From: Cellulomonas timonensis
GTDB taxonomy: Bacteria; Actinomycetota; Actinomycetes; Actinomycetales; Cellulomonadaceae
Assembly: GCF_900046455.1 (NCBI RefSeq)
Contig: NZ_FCOT01000010.1
Span: 186,001 to 250,000 of the forward strand
Length of the DNA stretch: 64,000 nt
Reading direction: 5' to 3'
Made by a program: the position numbers and the translations under genes. This document shows, one piece after another, positions 50,883-59,237 of this stretch (its first letter is position 1; every line of letters begins with the position of its first letter). The notes under the pieces were generated by a model. It searched no databases and was not told the DNA's origin. It saw only the letters and a program-made list of their open reading frames with translations.

Positions 50883-52360
50883 CCGCGCCCACCGTCAGCT
50901 CGTCCGGCTACGCGCGCGATGCCCTGCTCGCCGCCGCGAGCCGCATGGCCCCGCTGGGCGTCCAGCTCGCGTCAACGCCCTTCCTGCTGGCCAACCTCAG
51001 CCCGGGCGCCTTCGCCGCGTGGACGCTCACGATGACGACCATCAACCTCTTCCTCAGCGCGGACCTCGGCGTCGTGGGCATCATGCAGCGCTACCACGGC
51101 ATCGCCCTCGGGCGGGGCGACACCGCTCTGGGCGGGCGCATCACCGCGACGGTGCTCGCGGTGCTCGGCACGATCCTCGTCGTCCTCGCGATCGCCGGGC
51201 CGTGGATCTCCGACGCGATCCTGCACGTCGTGAACCTGCCCGCGGGCGCCGCCGACGAGGCTGGCCTGCTGTTCCGCCACGCGGGGGTCCTCGCCGCGCT
51301 GCAGCTCACCGCGCTGGCCTTGAGCAGCTATCTTGCCGCGCACTCCCGGTTCCTCGCAGTGGCCGCCGCCTCCCTCATCGCGAGGACGGCCCTCGCCGGG
51401 TGCATCGTCCTGGCCGTCGTCACCGGGGCCGGGCTGCGGGGCCTGCTGCTCGCCGCCTACGCCGACGCGGTCGTCGCCCTGGTCATCACCGCGTTCCTGT
51501 GCCGCAAGCACCTCGTCGGCGAGGTCCGCGGCCTGGCCCGTTCCACCGAGCTGTCCGAGTTGTGGGCGTACTCGTGGCGCAACCAGGCCAGCGCGTTCGG
51601 CTTCATCGCCCAGCGCGAACTCGACGTCCTGATGGCGGCCGTCCTCCTACCGACCGTTGCCCTCGTGAGCGTGTCCGCCGTCGCACCGCTCGCAGCGGCC
51701 GTCTCGCTCGCTCCGGCCGTCCTGCTGACACCGCTGTTCACGCGCCTGAGCGTCCGCGCTGGGGAGTCGCTGCCAGCGGCGGCGGCCGAGGCTGGATCCG
51801 CCGAACGGTCATGGTGGTCGCTGCTCCTGCCGTTCGGCGCGCTCGTCGTCGTGATCCTCCCGTTCGCCTCAGCCGCATGGCTCGGGCCCGAGGTGGAGGA
51901 TGTCGTCCCCCTGACCGCACTGCTGTCCGCGGGCTTCGTCCTGTCGCTCGCCGGATCCGTCCGCGGGATGGCCGCCCGCGCGGTCGGGTCGCCGGGACTC
52001 GAGACGCGCGCCTATGTCGTGCTCGTCGCCACCAAGATCATCGTCGGGACGGTTCTCACCCTCGTCTTCGGCGTGTACGGGCTGGCCGCCGCGACGCTCA
52101 TCGCCGCGGCGTCGTTCCTGATCTCGCTCACGCACGCGACGCGCAAGCGGCAGATCATTGGGCGGACACCGTTGCCGCCAGCCCGCCTGGCCATCGGCAC
52201 TGCGCTGCTCGCGCTCCTCTGCGGCGCGGCTGCCGCGACCGTCCACCAGATGATCGACGGGCGCCTCGCGCAACTGTCCCTGCTGGTCGTGATCGCACTC
52301 GTCGGCGCGCTCGGCGCGTTCTGGGTGTATCGATCCTCGGAGCAGCCGCATGCGCCATGA
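50879..52360 (+). CDS. Wzx-like polysaccharide flippase (MATE/MVF fold)
   Basis: This 493-residue protein has about twelve to fourteen hydrophobic helices spread evenly, the layout of polysaccharide-transport proteins of the MOP superfamily. Seen are an early A-S-R-M-A-P-L-G-V-Q-L helix, R-Y-H-G-I-A-L-G-R-G in the first cytoplasmic loop, W-R-N-Q-A-S-A-F-G near the middle and G-V-Y-G-L-A-A-A at the tenth helix. Such proteins flip lipid-linked repeat units across the membrane. It overlaps the rhamnosyltransferase stop (ATGA). No ABC-type exporter occurs in the window, so this is the best candidate for export. Substrate unknown. Confidence 0.84.
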   Translation: MTAPTVSSSGYARDALLAAASRMAPLGVQLASTPFLLANLSPGAFAAWTLTMTTINLFLSADLGVVGIMQRYHGIALGRGDTALGGRITATVLAVLGTILVVLAIAGPWISDAILHVVNLPAGAADEAGLLFRHAGVLAALQLTALALSSYLAAHSRFLAVAAASLIARTALAGCIVLAVVTGAGLRGLLLAAYADAVVALVITAFLCRKHLVGEVRGLARSTELSELWAYSWRNQASAFGFIAQRELDVLMAAVLLPTVALVSVSAVAPLAAAVSLAPAVLLTPLFTRLSVRAGESLPAAAAEAGSAERSWWSLLLPFGALVVVILPFASAAWLGPEVEDVVPLTALLSAGFVLSLAGSVRGMAARAVGSPGLETRAYVVLVATKIIVGTVLTLVFGVYGLAAATLIAAASFLISLTHATRKRQIIGRTPLPPARLAIGTALLALLCGAAAATVHQMIDGRLAQLSLLVVIALVGALGAFWVYRSSEQPHAP

Positions 52361-52400
52361 TCCACACGTGTCCGGAGACGGACCCCCGAGAGAGGGCACG

Positions 52401-54011
52401 ATGAGAGAGTCGATCGTTCGCCGGTTCGCCGCAGCACGGGATGGACGCCTGGGCACTCCCCGCGCCACCTTCTGGCTGAGCTTCGTCATCCTCTTCGTGA
52501 TCACCGCGATGTGGTCTTTCGCGAACCCGCTGATGGGCGTCGTGGACGAGGGCTCGCACACGGTCAAGGCCGCGGCCAGCGCACGGCTGCAGTTCACCGG
52601 CGACGAGGAGGGGCTGCCGTCGGGCAACGGCACCTTCCGCGTCCCTGAGCTCTACGACCAGGCCCTGACGCTCCCCAACTGCTTCGCGTTCAGCCCGGAC
52701 ACGTCAGCGCAGTGCCAGCAGGACCTCGACGGAGACCTGGCGGCCGTCACCGACGTCCCGACCTCGGCGGCCCGCTACAACCCGATCTACTACGCGATCG
52801 TCGGCATCCCGAGCCTCTTCCCCACTGGCGAGGCGACGCTGTACCTCATGCGCCTCGCTAGCGGCCTGCTCTCCGCGGCACTGCTGGCGTCGGCGTTCCG
52901 CGCCGTGGTGGAGATGCGGCGCCGCTCGTGGCTGATGCTGGGCCTGATGCTGACGATCACCCCGACCGTCCTCAACCTCGCCAGTGCGATCAACCCGCAG
53001 AGCGTGGAGATCGCCGGGGCCATCGGACTGTGGGTCTCGCTGCTCGCTCTGGTGCGCGCTCCCGATCCCGACCTGCTGCATCGGCGCCTCATCCGTCTGA
53101 CGGTCCTGTCCGTCCTGTTCGTGAACTCGCGCGCGTTGAGCCCGTTCTTCCTGGCGGTGATCGTCGCCACGGTGGTCCTGTCCGCGCCTTGGTCGAATGT
53201 GAAGGCGGTGGTGACCGACCGGCGCAGCTGGCCGTACCTGTCGATCGCGTTCGTGGGGACGTTGGCCGCCGTGGTGTGGATCCGCGCGGTGGGCGGCCTC
53301 TCCAACTCCGGCGAGATCCTCTACCCGGAGCTCACCCCCACGCGCGTGGTCGGGGACACCCTGCAGCAGACCGCCTACTACTTCGAGAGCCTCGTGGGCG
53401 TGTTCGGGTGGCTCGACTCGCGCATGCCGCAATGGAGCTACCTCCTCTTCGCGGCGGTGCTCGGCGTGATGGTCGTGATCGGATGGACGCTCGCCGACCG
53501 GCGCAACAAGCTGGTGCTCCTCGGCCTAGGCGGCGTCACCCTCCTGCTCCCGGCAGTGCTGCAGGCCTCGCAGGCGCCGTACGTCGGCATCGTGTGGCAG
53601 GGGCGCTACATCGCGCCGCTCGCCGTGGGGATAGTGATCCTGGCGGCGTTCAGCGCGCGCGACGGTCAGCTGGGCGTCCCAGAGCGCTTCGCGCGCAGCC
53701 TGGTCGGGACCGTCGGCATCCTGCTGGTGGTGGGCCACATCGCCGCGTACACGGCGAACCTCCACCGCTTCGTCAACGGCGCCGGGTCCTCGTGGTTGCG
53801 CCTCAACAGCGAGTCGTGGAGCCCGCCGATCCACCCGGGCGTCCTCCTCGGCCTCTGCGCGCTGGCGTGGGCGGCCCTCGCGTGGTTCGCCTGGTCCATG
53901 TGCGTCGAGCGCCGAACGGATGAGCTGCCGGAAGCTCGTGACCCACGCCCAGCCATTGAGTCGGCCGTGCCCGGCGATTCGCTGCCCAGTCAGGCCGTGC
54001 CCAGCCGCTAA
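52401..54011 (+). CDS. DUF2142 family polytopic membrane protein
   Basis: This 536-residue protein has about eleven transmembrane helices. Its first extracytoplasmic loop begins G-V-V-D-E-G-S-H-T-V-K-A, matching the D-E-x-x-H pattern of DUF2142, a GT-C-related family found in O-antigen and wall-glycan loci. A-R-Y-N-P-I-Y-Y-A-I-V-G, S-L-F-P-T-G-E and W-Q-G-R-Y-I-A-P-L follow. ATG 52401 is preferred over an upstream start because AGAGGG precedes it. It may be the polymerase or a glycosyl/phosphoglycosyl transferase of the locus. The stop TAA is part of the TAATGT box of the next gene. Confidence 0.85.
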   Translation: MRESIVRRFAAARDGRLGTPRATFWLSFVILFVITAMWSFANPLMGVVDEGSHTVKAAASARLQFTGDEEGLPSGNGTFRVPELYDQALTLPNCFAFSPDTSAQCQQDLDGDLAAVTDVPTSAARYNPIYYAIVGIPSLFPTGEATLYLMRLASGLLSAALLASAFRAVVEMRRRSWLMLGLMLTITPTVLNLASAINPQSVEIAGAIGLWVSLLALVRAPDPDLLHRRLIRLTVLSVLFVNSRALSPFFLAVIVATVVLSAPWSNVKAVVTDRRSWPYLSIAFVGTLAAVVWIRAVGGLSNSGEILYPELTPTRVVGDTLQQTAYYFESLVGVFGWLDSRMPQWSYLLFAAVLGVMVVIGWTLADRRNKLVLLGLGGVTLLLPAVLQASQAPYVGIVWQGRYIAPLAVGIVILAAFSARDGQLGVPERFARSLVGTVGILLVVGHIAAYTANLHRFVNGAGSSWLRLNSESWSPPIHPGVLLGLCALAWAALAWFAWSMCVERRTDELPEARDPRPAIESAVPGDSLPSQAVPSR

Positions 54012-54014
54012 TGT
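54009..54014 (+). promoter_or_regulatory. -10 box TAATGT
   Basis: TAATGT overlaps the DUF2142 stop codon. The resulting leader of about 40 bases carries AAGAGG before GTG 54060. It would drive the anchored protein and the repeat-containing lytic protein. Confidence 0.45.
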
Positions 54015-54059
54015 CGCTGGCGAGCCGAACCCGGCTCGCTGAATCGCGAAGAGGACTGC

Positions 54060-54629
54060 GTGCGCCCCCGACTACTGTTCCCGATCATCCTGGCGGTCGT
54101 GGCCGCCCTCGTGGCGGGCGGGCTGATCGTCGCCTCCCGCACCGGCGGCGACGCGGGAACTGAGGCTGGCGCGGGTGGACAGGAGAGCCCCTCGGCCACT
54201 GGCTCCCCGCTCCCCTCCGCAACAGTCTCGGCGACGCCCTCGCCCACCAGCTCCCCGGTGACGCCCCCTTCGGAGCTGCCAGCGGGGGTCCCCACCTCCG
54301 ACCAGGCCCCCACGGCGCCCGTCAACCCCGCTGCCGTCGAGGTCAGCATCACGTTCGCGCAGTGGTCCGCGTCCTCAGGCGCCGTCGAGGTCGCGGGATT
54401 CGCAGCCATCGCCCCTGAGCCAGCGGGGACCTGCACCGTGCGGCTCGCGCGCGGGGCCGACGAGGTCGTCGTGTCGACCGAGGCCGTGCCCGCCGCGACC
54501 ACGATGTCCTGCGGGACCGTCTCGGTCCCCGGCGGCAAGGTCGCGCGGGGGTCCTGGACGGCGACGTTGACGTATGAGTCCGCCACCGGGACCGGCACAT
54601 CGCCGCAGACCACGATCGAGGTTCCCTGA
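54060..54629 (+). CDS. Membrane-anchored extracytoplasmic protein with Ser/Thr/Pro linker
   Basis: I do not recognise the family of this 189-residue protein. It has an N-terminal transmembrane anchor (residues 6-26), a low-complexity Ser/Thr/Pro/Ala/Gly linker (about residues 30-90), and a C-terminal beta-rich domain (V-E-V-S-I-T-F-A-Q-W to the end). That domain holds two Cys (T-C-T-V and S-C-G-T) that could form a disulfide. The frame starts at GTG with AAGAGG upstream. It shares the TGATG junction with the next gene, a secreted lytic-type protein, so both are made together outside the membrane. An accessory or wall-binding role is inferred. Confidence 0.78.
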   Translation: MRPRLLFPIILAVVAALVAGGLIVASRTGGDAGTEAGAGGQESPSATGSPLPSATVSATPSPTSSPVTPPSELPAGVPTSDQAPTAPVNPAAVEVSITFAQWSASSGAVEVAGFAAIAPEPAGTCTVRLARGADEVVVSTEAVPAATTMSCGTVSVPGGKVARGSWTATLTYESATGTGTSPQTTIEVP

Positions 54630-56734
54630 TGACTGTCCCCGCCACGCGATCGATGCGCCTCGCCCTGGCCACGCTCTGCACGGCCGTGCTCCTGACGGTC
54701 ATCCAGCTGATGTCCCCGTCGGGGGCCTCGGACGCGCGCGCAGCCGACCTCAGCGGGTTCAACCCCGGCTTCATCATCAGCGACACGACGTTCTACGACA
54801 CCGCCACGATGGGCGCCGCCGACATCCAGGGGTTCCTCGACACGCGCGGAGCGGGGTGCAAGCCCGGCTCCGATGGCACACCGTGCCTCAAGGACTACGC
54901 GCAGGACACCACCTCGCGGAGCGCCGACTCCCGATGCACGCGTCCATACCAGGGCGCCGCCGGTGAGCGTGCGAGCACGATCATCTACAACGTCGCCCAG
55001 GCGTGCGGCATCAGCCCGCGGGTGCTCCTCGTCATGCTGCAGAAGGAGCAGGGCCTGGTCACCGCCTCCGGGAACGCGCTCTACGCGAACCGCTACCGGA
55101 GCGCCATGGGGTACGGCTGCCCTGACACTGCCGCCTGCGACACGAAGTACTACGGGTTCTTCAACCAGGTGTACTCGGCGGCATGGCAGCTCAAGAGCTA
55201 CGCCGTCAACCCCAACGGCTTCGGCCACCGCGCCGGCATCGTCAACAACGTCCGCTTCCACCCCAACGCCGCGTGCGGGTCCGCGCCCGTCATGATTCAC
55301 AACCAGGCGACGGCCAGCCTGTACAACTACACGCCGTACCAACCGAACGCGGCGGCGCTAGCCGCCGGATACGGCACCGGTGACTCGTGCTCCTCCTACG
55401 GGAACCGCAACTTCTGGAGCTACTTCACCGACTGGTTCGGGTCGACCACCGCCGGGGGGAACCCCCTCGGCTCGATCGACCAACTCGCCGGCACGGACTC
55501 TGGGCTCACCGTCAGCGGCTGGGCGCTGGACCTCGACGTCCCGACCACTGCCGTGCCGGTGCACGTCTACGTGGACGGCGTCGGCCACGCGATCACGGCC
55601 AACCAGACCCGGGCGGACATCGGCGCGAAGTACCCCGGCGCCGGGAACCAGCATGGTTTCCAGGCAAACATCCCGGTGGCCAACGGCCAGCACACGGTGT
55701 GCGTCTACGCGATCACCCCCCCGGTGGGGCCGAACCCCGCCCTCGGCTGCCAGACGGTGACAGTGCAAGCGCCGCAGGCCAACCCGCCGGTCGGGGTGAT
55801 CGACTCGCTCACCGGCGCGAACGGCGCCATCAACGCCAAGGGCTGGGCCTTCGACTGGGACACCACCGCGCCGATCCCGGTGCACATGTACGTCGACGGC
55901 GTCGGCTACGCCTTCAACGCCGACCTGCCCTCCCCCGCCGTCAACGGCACATTCCCCACCGTCGGCCCCAACCACGCCTACGACCTGACCGTCGCCGCCA
56001 CACCCGGCACCCACCAGGTCTGCCTCTACGCCATCAATCTCCCCTCCGGGCCCAACACGATCCTGGGCTGCCGCACGGTCACCGTCGCCTCCACCCAGTC
56101 GCAGGCCCCGGTCGGCGTGATCGACTCGCTCACCGGCGCGAACGGCACGATCAACGCCAAGGGCTGGGCCTTCGACTGGGACACCACCGCGCCGATCCCC
56201 GTGCACATGTACGTCGACGGCGTCGGCTACGCCTTCAACGCCGACCTGCCCTCCCCCGCCGTCAACGGCACATTCCCCACCGTCGGCCCGAACCACGCCT
56301 ACGACCTGACCGTCGCCGCCACACCCGGCACCCACCAGGTCTGCCTCTACGCCATCAACCTCCCCTCCGGGCCCAACACGATCCTGGGCTGCCGCACGGT
56401 CACCGTCGCCTCCACCCAGTCGCAGGCCCCGGTCGGCGTGATCGACTCGCTCACCGGCGCGAACGGCGCCATCAACGCCAAGGGCTGGGCCTTCGACTGG
56501 GACACCACAGCCCCGATCCCGGTGCACATGTACGTCGACGGCGTCGGCTACGCCTTCAACGCCGACCTGCCCTCCCCCGCCGTCAACGACACGTTCCCCA
56601 CCGTCGGCCCCAACCACGCCTACGACCTGACCGTCGCCGCCACACCCGGCACCCACCAGGTCTGCCTCTACGCCATCAACCTCCCCTCCGGGCCCAACAC
56701 CGTCCTCGGCTGCCGCACGGTCACCGTCAACTGA
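54629..56734 (+). CDS. Secreted lysozyme-like protein with four C-terminal repeats
   Basis: This 701-residue protein has a signal peptide (about residues 1-39). A catalytic-type domain follows (40-275): F-N-P-G-F-I-I-S-D, G-I-S-P-R-V-L-L-V-M-L-Q-K-E-Q-G-L with a candidate catalytic Glu140, A-M-G-Y-G-C-P-D-T and Y-G-F-F-N-Q-V-Y-S-A-A. It resembles actinobacterial lytic transglycosylase/glucosaminidase-like proteins. Four repeats of about 107 residues follow, each with G-W-A-x-D, V-x-V-Y-V-D-G-V-G and C-x-Y-A-I, possibly carbohydrate-binding. The last three are nearly identical, also in DNA. It overlaps the previous gene and ends before a terminator. It likely cleaves or binds the wall where the glycan is attached. 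Confidence 0.85.
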   Translation: MTVPATRSMRLALATLCTAVLLTVIQLMSPSGASDARAADLSGFNPGFIISDTTFYDTATMGAADIQGFLDTRGAGCKPGSDGTPCLKDYAQDTTSRSADSRCTRPYQGAAGERASTIIYNVAQACGISPRVLLVMLQKEQGLVTASGNALYANRYRSAMGYGCPDTAACDTKYYGFFNQVYSAAWQLKSYAVNPNGFGHRAGIVNNVRFHPNAACGSAPVMIHNQATASLYNYTPYQPNAAALAAGYGTGDSCSSYGNRNFWSYFTDWFGSTTAGGNPLGSIDQLAGTDSGLTVSGWALDLDVPTTAVPVHVYVDGVGHAITANQTRADIGAKYPGAGNQHGFQANIPVANGQHTVCVYAITPPVGPNPALGCQTVTVQAPQANPPVGVIDSLTGANGAINAKGWAFDWDTTAPIPVHMYVDGVGYAFNADLPSPAVNGTFPTVGPNHAYDLTVAATPGTHQVCLYAINLPSGPNTILGCRTVTVASTQSQAPVGVIDSLTGANGTINAKGWAFDWDTTAPIPVHMYVDGVGYAFNADLPSPAVNGTFPTVGPNHAYDLTVAATPGTHQVCLYAINLPSGPNTILGCRTVTVASTQSQAPVGVIDSLTGANGAINAKGWAFDWDTTAPIPVHMYVDGVGYAFNADLPSPAVNDTFPTVGPNHAYDLTVAATPGTHQVCLYAINLPSGPNTVLGCRTVTVN
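55787..56734 (+). repeat. Three near-identical 321-bp tandem repeats in the lytic-protein gene
   Basis: Units start at 55787, 56108 and 56429 with a 321-base period (107 codons). By eye units 1 and 2 differ at only about six positions; unit 3 is a little more diverged and ends at the stop. A fourth, clearly diverged unit precedes them (about 55459-55786). Such identity suggests recent duplication or gene conversion, and unequal crossing-over could change the number of units in frame. Confidence 0.95.
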
Positions 56735-56740
56735 GGCTCG

Positions 56741-56775
56741 CGGGCTCCCGGTCGCCAGTCACGACCGGGAGCTCG
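56741..56775. terminator. Hairpin terminator between lytic-protein gene and YfhO-like 2
   Basis: Arms of 14 bases (56741-56754 and 56762-56775) pair with one G-U wobble around a seven-base loop, seven bases after the lytic-protein stop. The rest of the 274-base convergent gap (to 57008) shows nothing else. Confidence 0.75.
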
Positions 56776-57008
56776 CAGCTGACCAGCCGGGGCCGGCGAT
56801 CTGGGGGCGGAGGTGGCTGCTGTCGACCACACAGCCCGAGCTTGGGCGACGTGGGGACCACGCAGCGTGTGGCAAGGGGAGCGCCCGCGCCAGGCAGGAG
56901 CCAGTACGTGAGCGCGCAGGCACGCGAGGCCTCCGCCCGCGCGAGAAGGAGGGCATCTCCTGCTCGACGACCCGGAGGCCTCGCTTTCACGCCCGTTGAG
57001 GCAGTGGG

Positions 57009-59237
57009 CTACACCGCTCGGACTGGCTCGTCGAGCGTCATCTCGTGGTCGGACGGCTCTGCAGGGTCCGATGCGGATCGCCGGCGTCGTGCCATGACCA
57101 CCATCGTCACCGAGGCTCCCATGAGCAGGACCGTCCCCGTGAGGAACGCGGCGCCGGCAGCGCTTTGGTGAGGCGTCGCATACTCGAGATCGACGATCCA
57201 GTCGCCAGCCGGAAGATCTGTGAGGACGAGCCCAGCGGCGCCCATCCGAGGCTCCACTACCCGGCAGTTGTCCGCGCTGGCGCCGACCTCACATGCCTCG
57301 ATGGACCACCCCGGGTAATACGCCTCGTTGAACAGCACTGACGTGCTCGATGCCGCAGTGACCCGGTAGCTGAGATCCCCCACGTCGTAGGCGTCCGGCA
57401 GGATGACGAGCCCTTCGCCGCAGGCCCCAGAGTCCGCGCACTCCTCGACGGCAGACGGCGCCGGGAGCTCATCGTCCGCGCCCACCTCGATGCCCAGCCC
57501 GGGCGCCTCGTACAGCGCGGTCGTCTCCTCGGCGGTGTCCGGATTGGCGAGCGCCGCGAGGGCCGCTTCGAAAGCCGGCTGGCCCTTGAGGTTGACGTAC
57601 CCTCCCACTGCGTCCTGGCGGTGGTAGAAGGACGAGTTCCAGTTGACCGCCCCAGCCGAGACCGGAAGCTCATCGAGAGCGATGCGTGCGGGTCGCTGCG
57701 TCGAGGAGAGCTCGAGCTCGGCGCCATCCTCGATCAGCTCGTCGGACGTCTCACCCCAGACCGCTGTCTCGAGGGCGGCCCGCTCGGTGCGCCATGACGC
57801 GGTGATCGCATACGCCCAGGAGATTCCCGACAGCGCCCCCAGGACTGTCAGCACCGCGACCCATCGGCGCAGGTCCCCGCGGTTGGCGTGCCATCGGGCC
57901 CGGCCGAACCCGCCCAGCAACGCCACGACGGCGGCCGAGGCGGCGAGCAGCGTCCACGGCTCGACCCAGCGTGCGACCTGGTAGTTGGCGCGCTCGGCGA
58001 CGGCCAGGGCGAGCAGCACCATCCCCAGCAGCGCGGCGCTCCCCCAGGGATGCGCCCAGCGGCGACGCGAGGGCTCCTCCGCGCGGGCCCGCGCGAGCGC
58101 GCGGGAGATCCCCGCCATGGCAGCGACCACCACGACGAGCAGGAGGTAGACGCGGAAGTCGGCCATGCGGAATCGGCTGAGGTCGAGCCCGGGAAGGGCC
58201 TCGAGCGCCGAGTACCACGGCATGAACGGCATGCCGAGGGCCAGCACCACTCCGCCGGCCACGGCGCAGACCCGTACGAGCGGGTCGCGCCAGCGCACGA
58301 GGGCGAGCGCCGCCCAGCACGCCGCCGGCAGGAAGAACGCCCGCATCGAGGGGTCGTTCGGCAACCCGACGAGGTCGTAGGGGAAAATCGTGGTGCCGAC
58401 CATGCGCCAGTCGAAGATCGACTCGTCCACCCCTGTCGGCGATCCCGTGCCCCGCAGGCCGATCGCCGTCAGGTACTTCGGCGCCGACAGCAGGAGGGCT
58501 CCCAGGCCCGCCACACACAACGGGAGCAGGAAGTCCCGAATCCTCGGCCGGCGCACGATCTGCGCGGTCACCACCCAGGCGATCCCGCAGTAGGCTCCCG
58601 CGACGATGACTCCGGGGTAGCTCCCCGCCAACGCCTGCCAGATCACCACGGCAGCAACCGGGATCCCCCACCAGCGCTTCCAGGCCCAGGTCGGCGACAG
58701 GACTGCGATCACCCACGGCGCCCACGCGGCTCCTCGGACGATGTCCGGGTGCAGGGCGTTCGTGTAGAAGCTGGCAGCGAAGAAGTAGGTCACCAGGCCG
58801 AACATCGTCGCGGAGCGCGCGAGCCCCCAACGCCGGCCGAGGACGTACACCCCGAGCGCGCCGAAGGCGACGTGCAGCGCCTGCAGTGCCGCGGCAGCGT
58901 GGATGGAGTAGGGGGTGATCGCGGCGAAGATGCCAATCGGCAGGTACCACGAGCCGTTCTGGATCGAGATCGCCGCGGGGAAGCCGCCCCACGAGTACGG
59001 CATCCATTGAGCTGGGCTCAGCAGCGAGCCGTCGCGCCACCAGGCAAGCGGCTCGTTGTTGTACGACCCGATGAAGTCATCCGGCGCCGGGACCACGTTG
59101 CCGGTGAAGTAGTGCCAGAACATCAGCAGTTCCAACACCACGAGCACGGCGGCGACCAAGGCGACCTCACGGGCGCGTGCCCCGGTCAGCGCTCGACCGA
59201 GCCTGCTGCGCCGCATCGCGTCCCAGCGCAGGATCAT
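57009..59237 (-). CDS. YfhO-like polytopic membrane protein, copy 2
   Basis: This 742-residue paralogue of the protein at 38.6-40.8 kb shares with it the acidic first loop (P-D-D-F-I-G-S-Y-N), S-W-G-G-F-P, S-I-Q-N-G-S-W-Y-L-P, L-G-V-Y-V-L-G-R, K-R-W-W-G-I-P and L-S-R-F-R-M-A-D-F-R. The extracytoplasmic C-terminal domain has E-C-A-D-S-G-A-C and further paired Cys, then a last helix and a charged tail. It probably transfers a sugar from a polyprenyl carrier outside the membrane; the substrate is unknown. The start overlaps the stop of WxcM-like 2 (ATGA), repeating the arrangement of copy 1. It is the last gene of a five-gene minus-strand operon. Confidence 0.8.
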   Translation of the reverse strand: MILRWDAMRRSRLGRALTGARAREVALVAAVLVVLELLMFWHYFTGNVVPAPDDFIGSYNNEPLAWWRDGSLLSPAQWMPYSWGGFPAAISIQNGSWYLPIGIFAAITPYSIHAAAALQALHVAFGALGVYVLGRRWGLARSATMFGLVTYFFAASFYTNALHPDIVRGAAWAPWVIAVLSPTWAWKRWWGIPVAAVVIWQALAGSYPGVIVAGAYCGIAWVVTAQIVRRPRIRDFLLPLCVAGLGALLLSAPKYLTAIGLRGTGSPTGVDESIFDWRMVGTTIFPYDLVGLPNDPSMRAFFLPAACWAALALVRWRDPLVRVCAVAGGVVLALGMPFMPWYSALEALPGLDLSRFRMADFRVYLLLVVVVAAMAGISRALARARAEEPSRRRWAHPWGSAALLGMVLLALAVAERANYQVARWVEPWTLLAASAAVVALLGGFGRARWHANRGDLRRWVAVLTVLGALSGISWAYAITASWRTERAALETAVWGETSDELIEDGAELELSSTQRPARIALDELPVSAGAVNWNSSFYHRQDAVGGYVNLKGQPAFEAALAALANPDTAEETTALYEAPGLGIEVGADDELPAPSAVEECADSGACGEGLVILPDAYDVGDLSYRVTAASSTSVLFNEAYYPGWSIEACEVGASADNCRVVEPRMGAAGLVLTDLPAGDWIVDLEYATPHQSAAGAAFLTGTVLLMGASVTMVVMARRRRSASDPAEPSDHEMTLDEPVRAV

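Noticed and set aside
55358-56656. A 432-codon minus-strand frame with repeated motifs
   Set aside because: It is the mirror of the tandem repeats of the lytic-protein gene; its repeats are a by-product of the real gene and it has no start context.
55787-56734. CRISPR-like repetition
   Set aside because: The 321-bp period is coding, in frame, and has no short spacers; it is a protein repeat.
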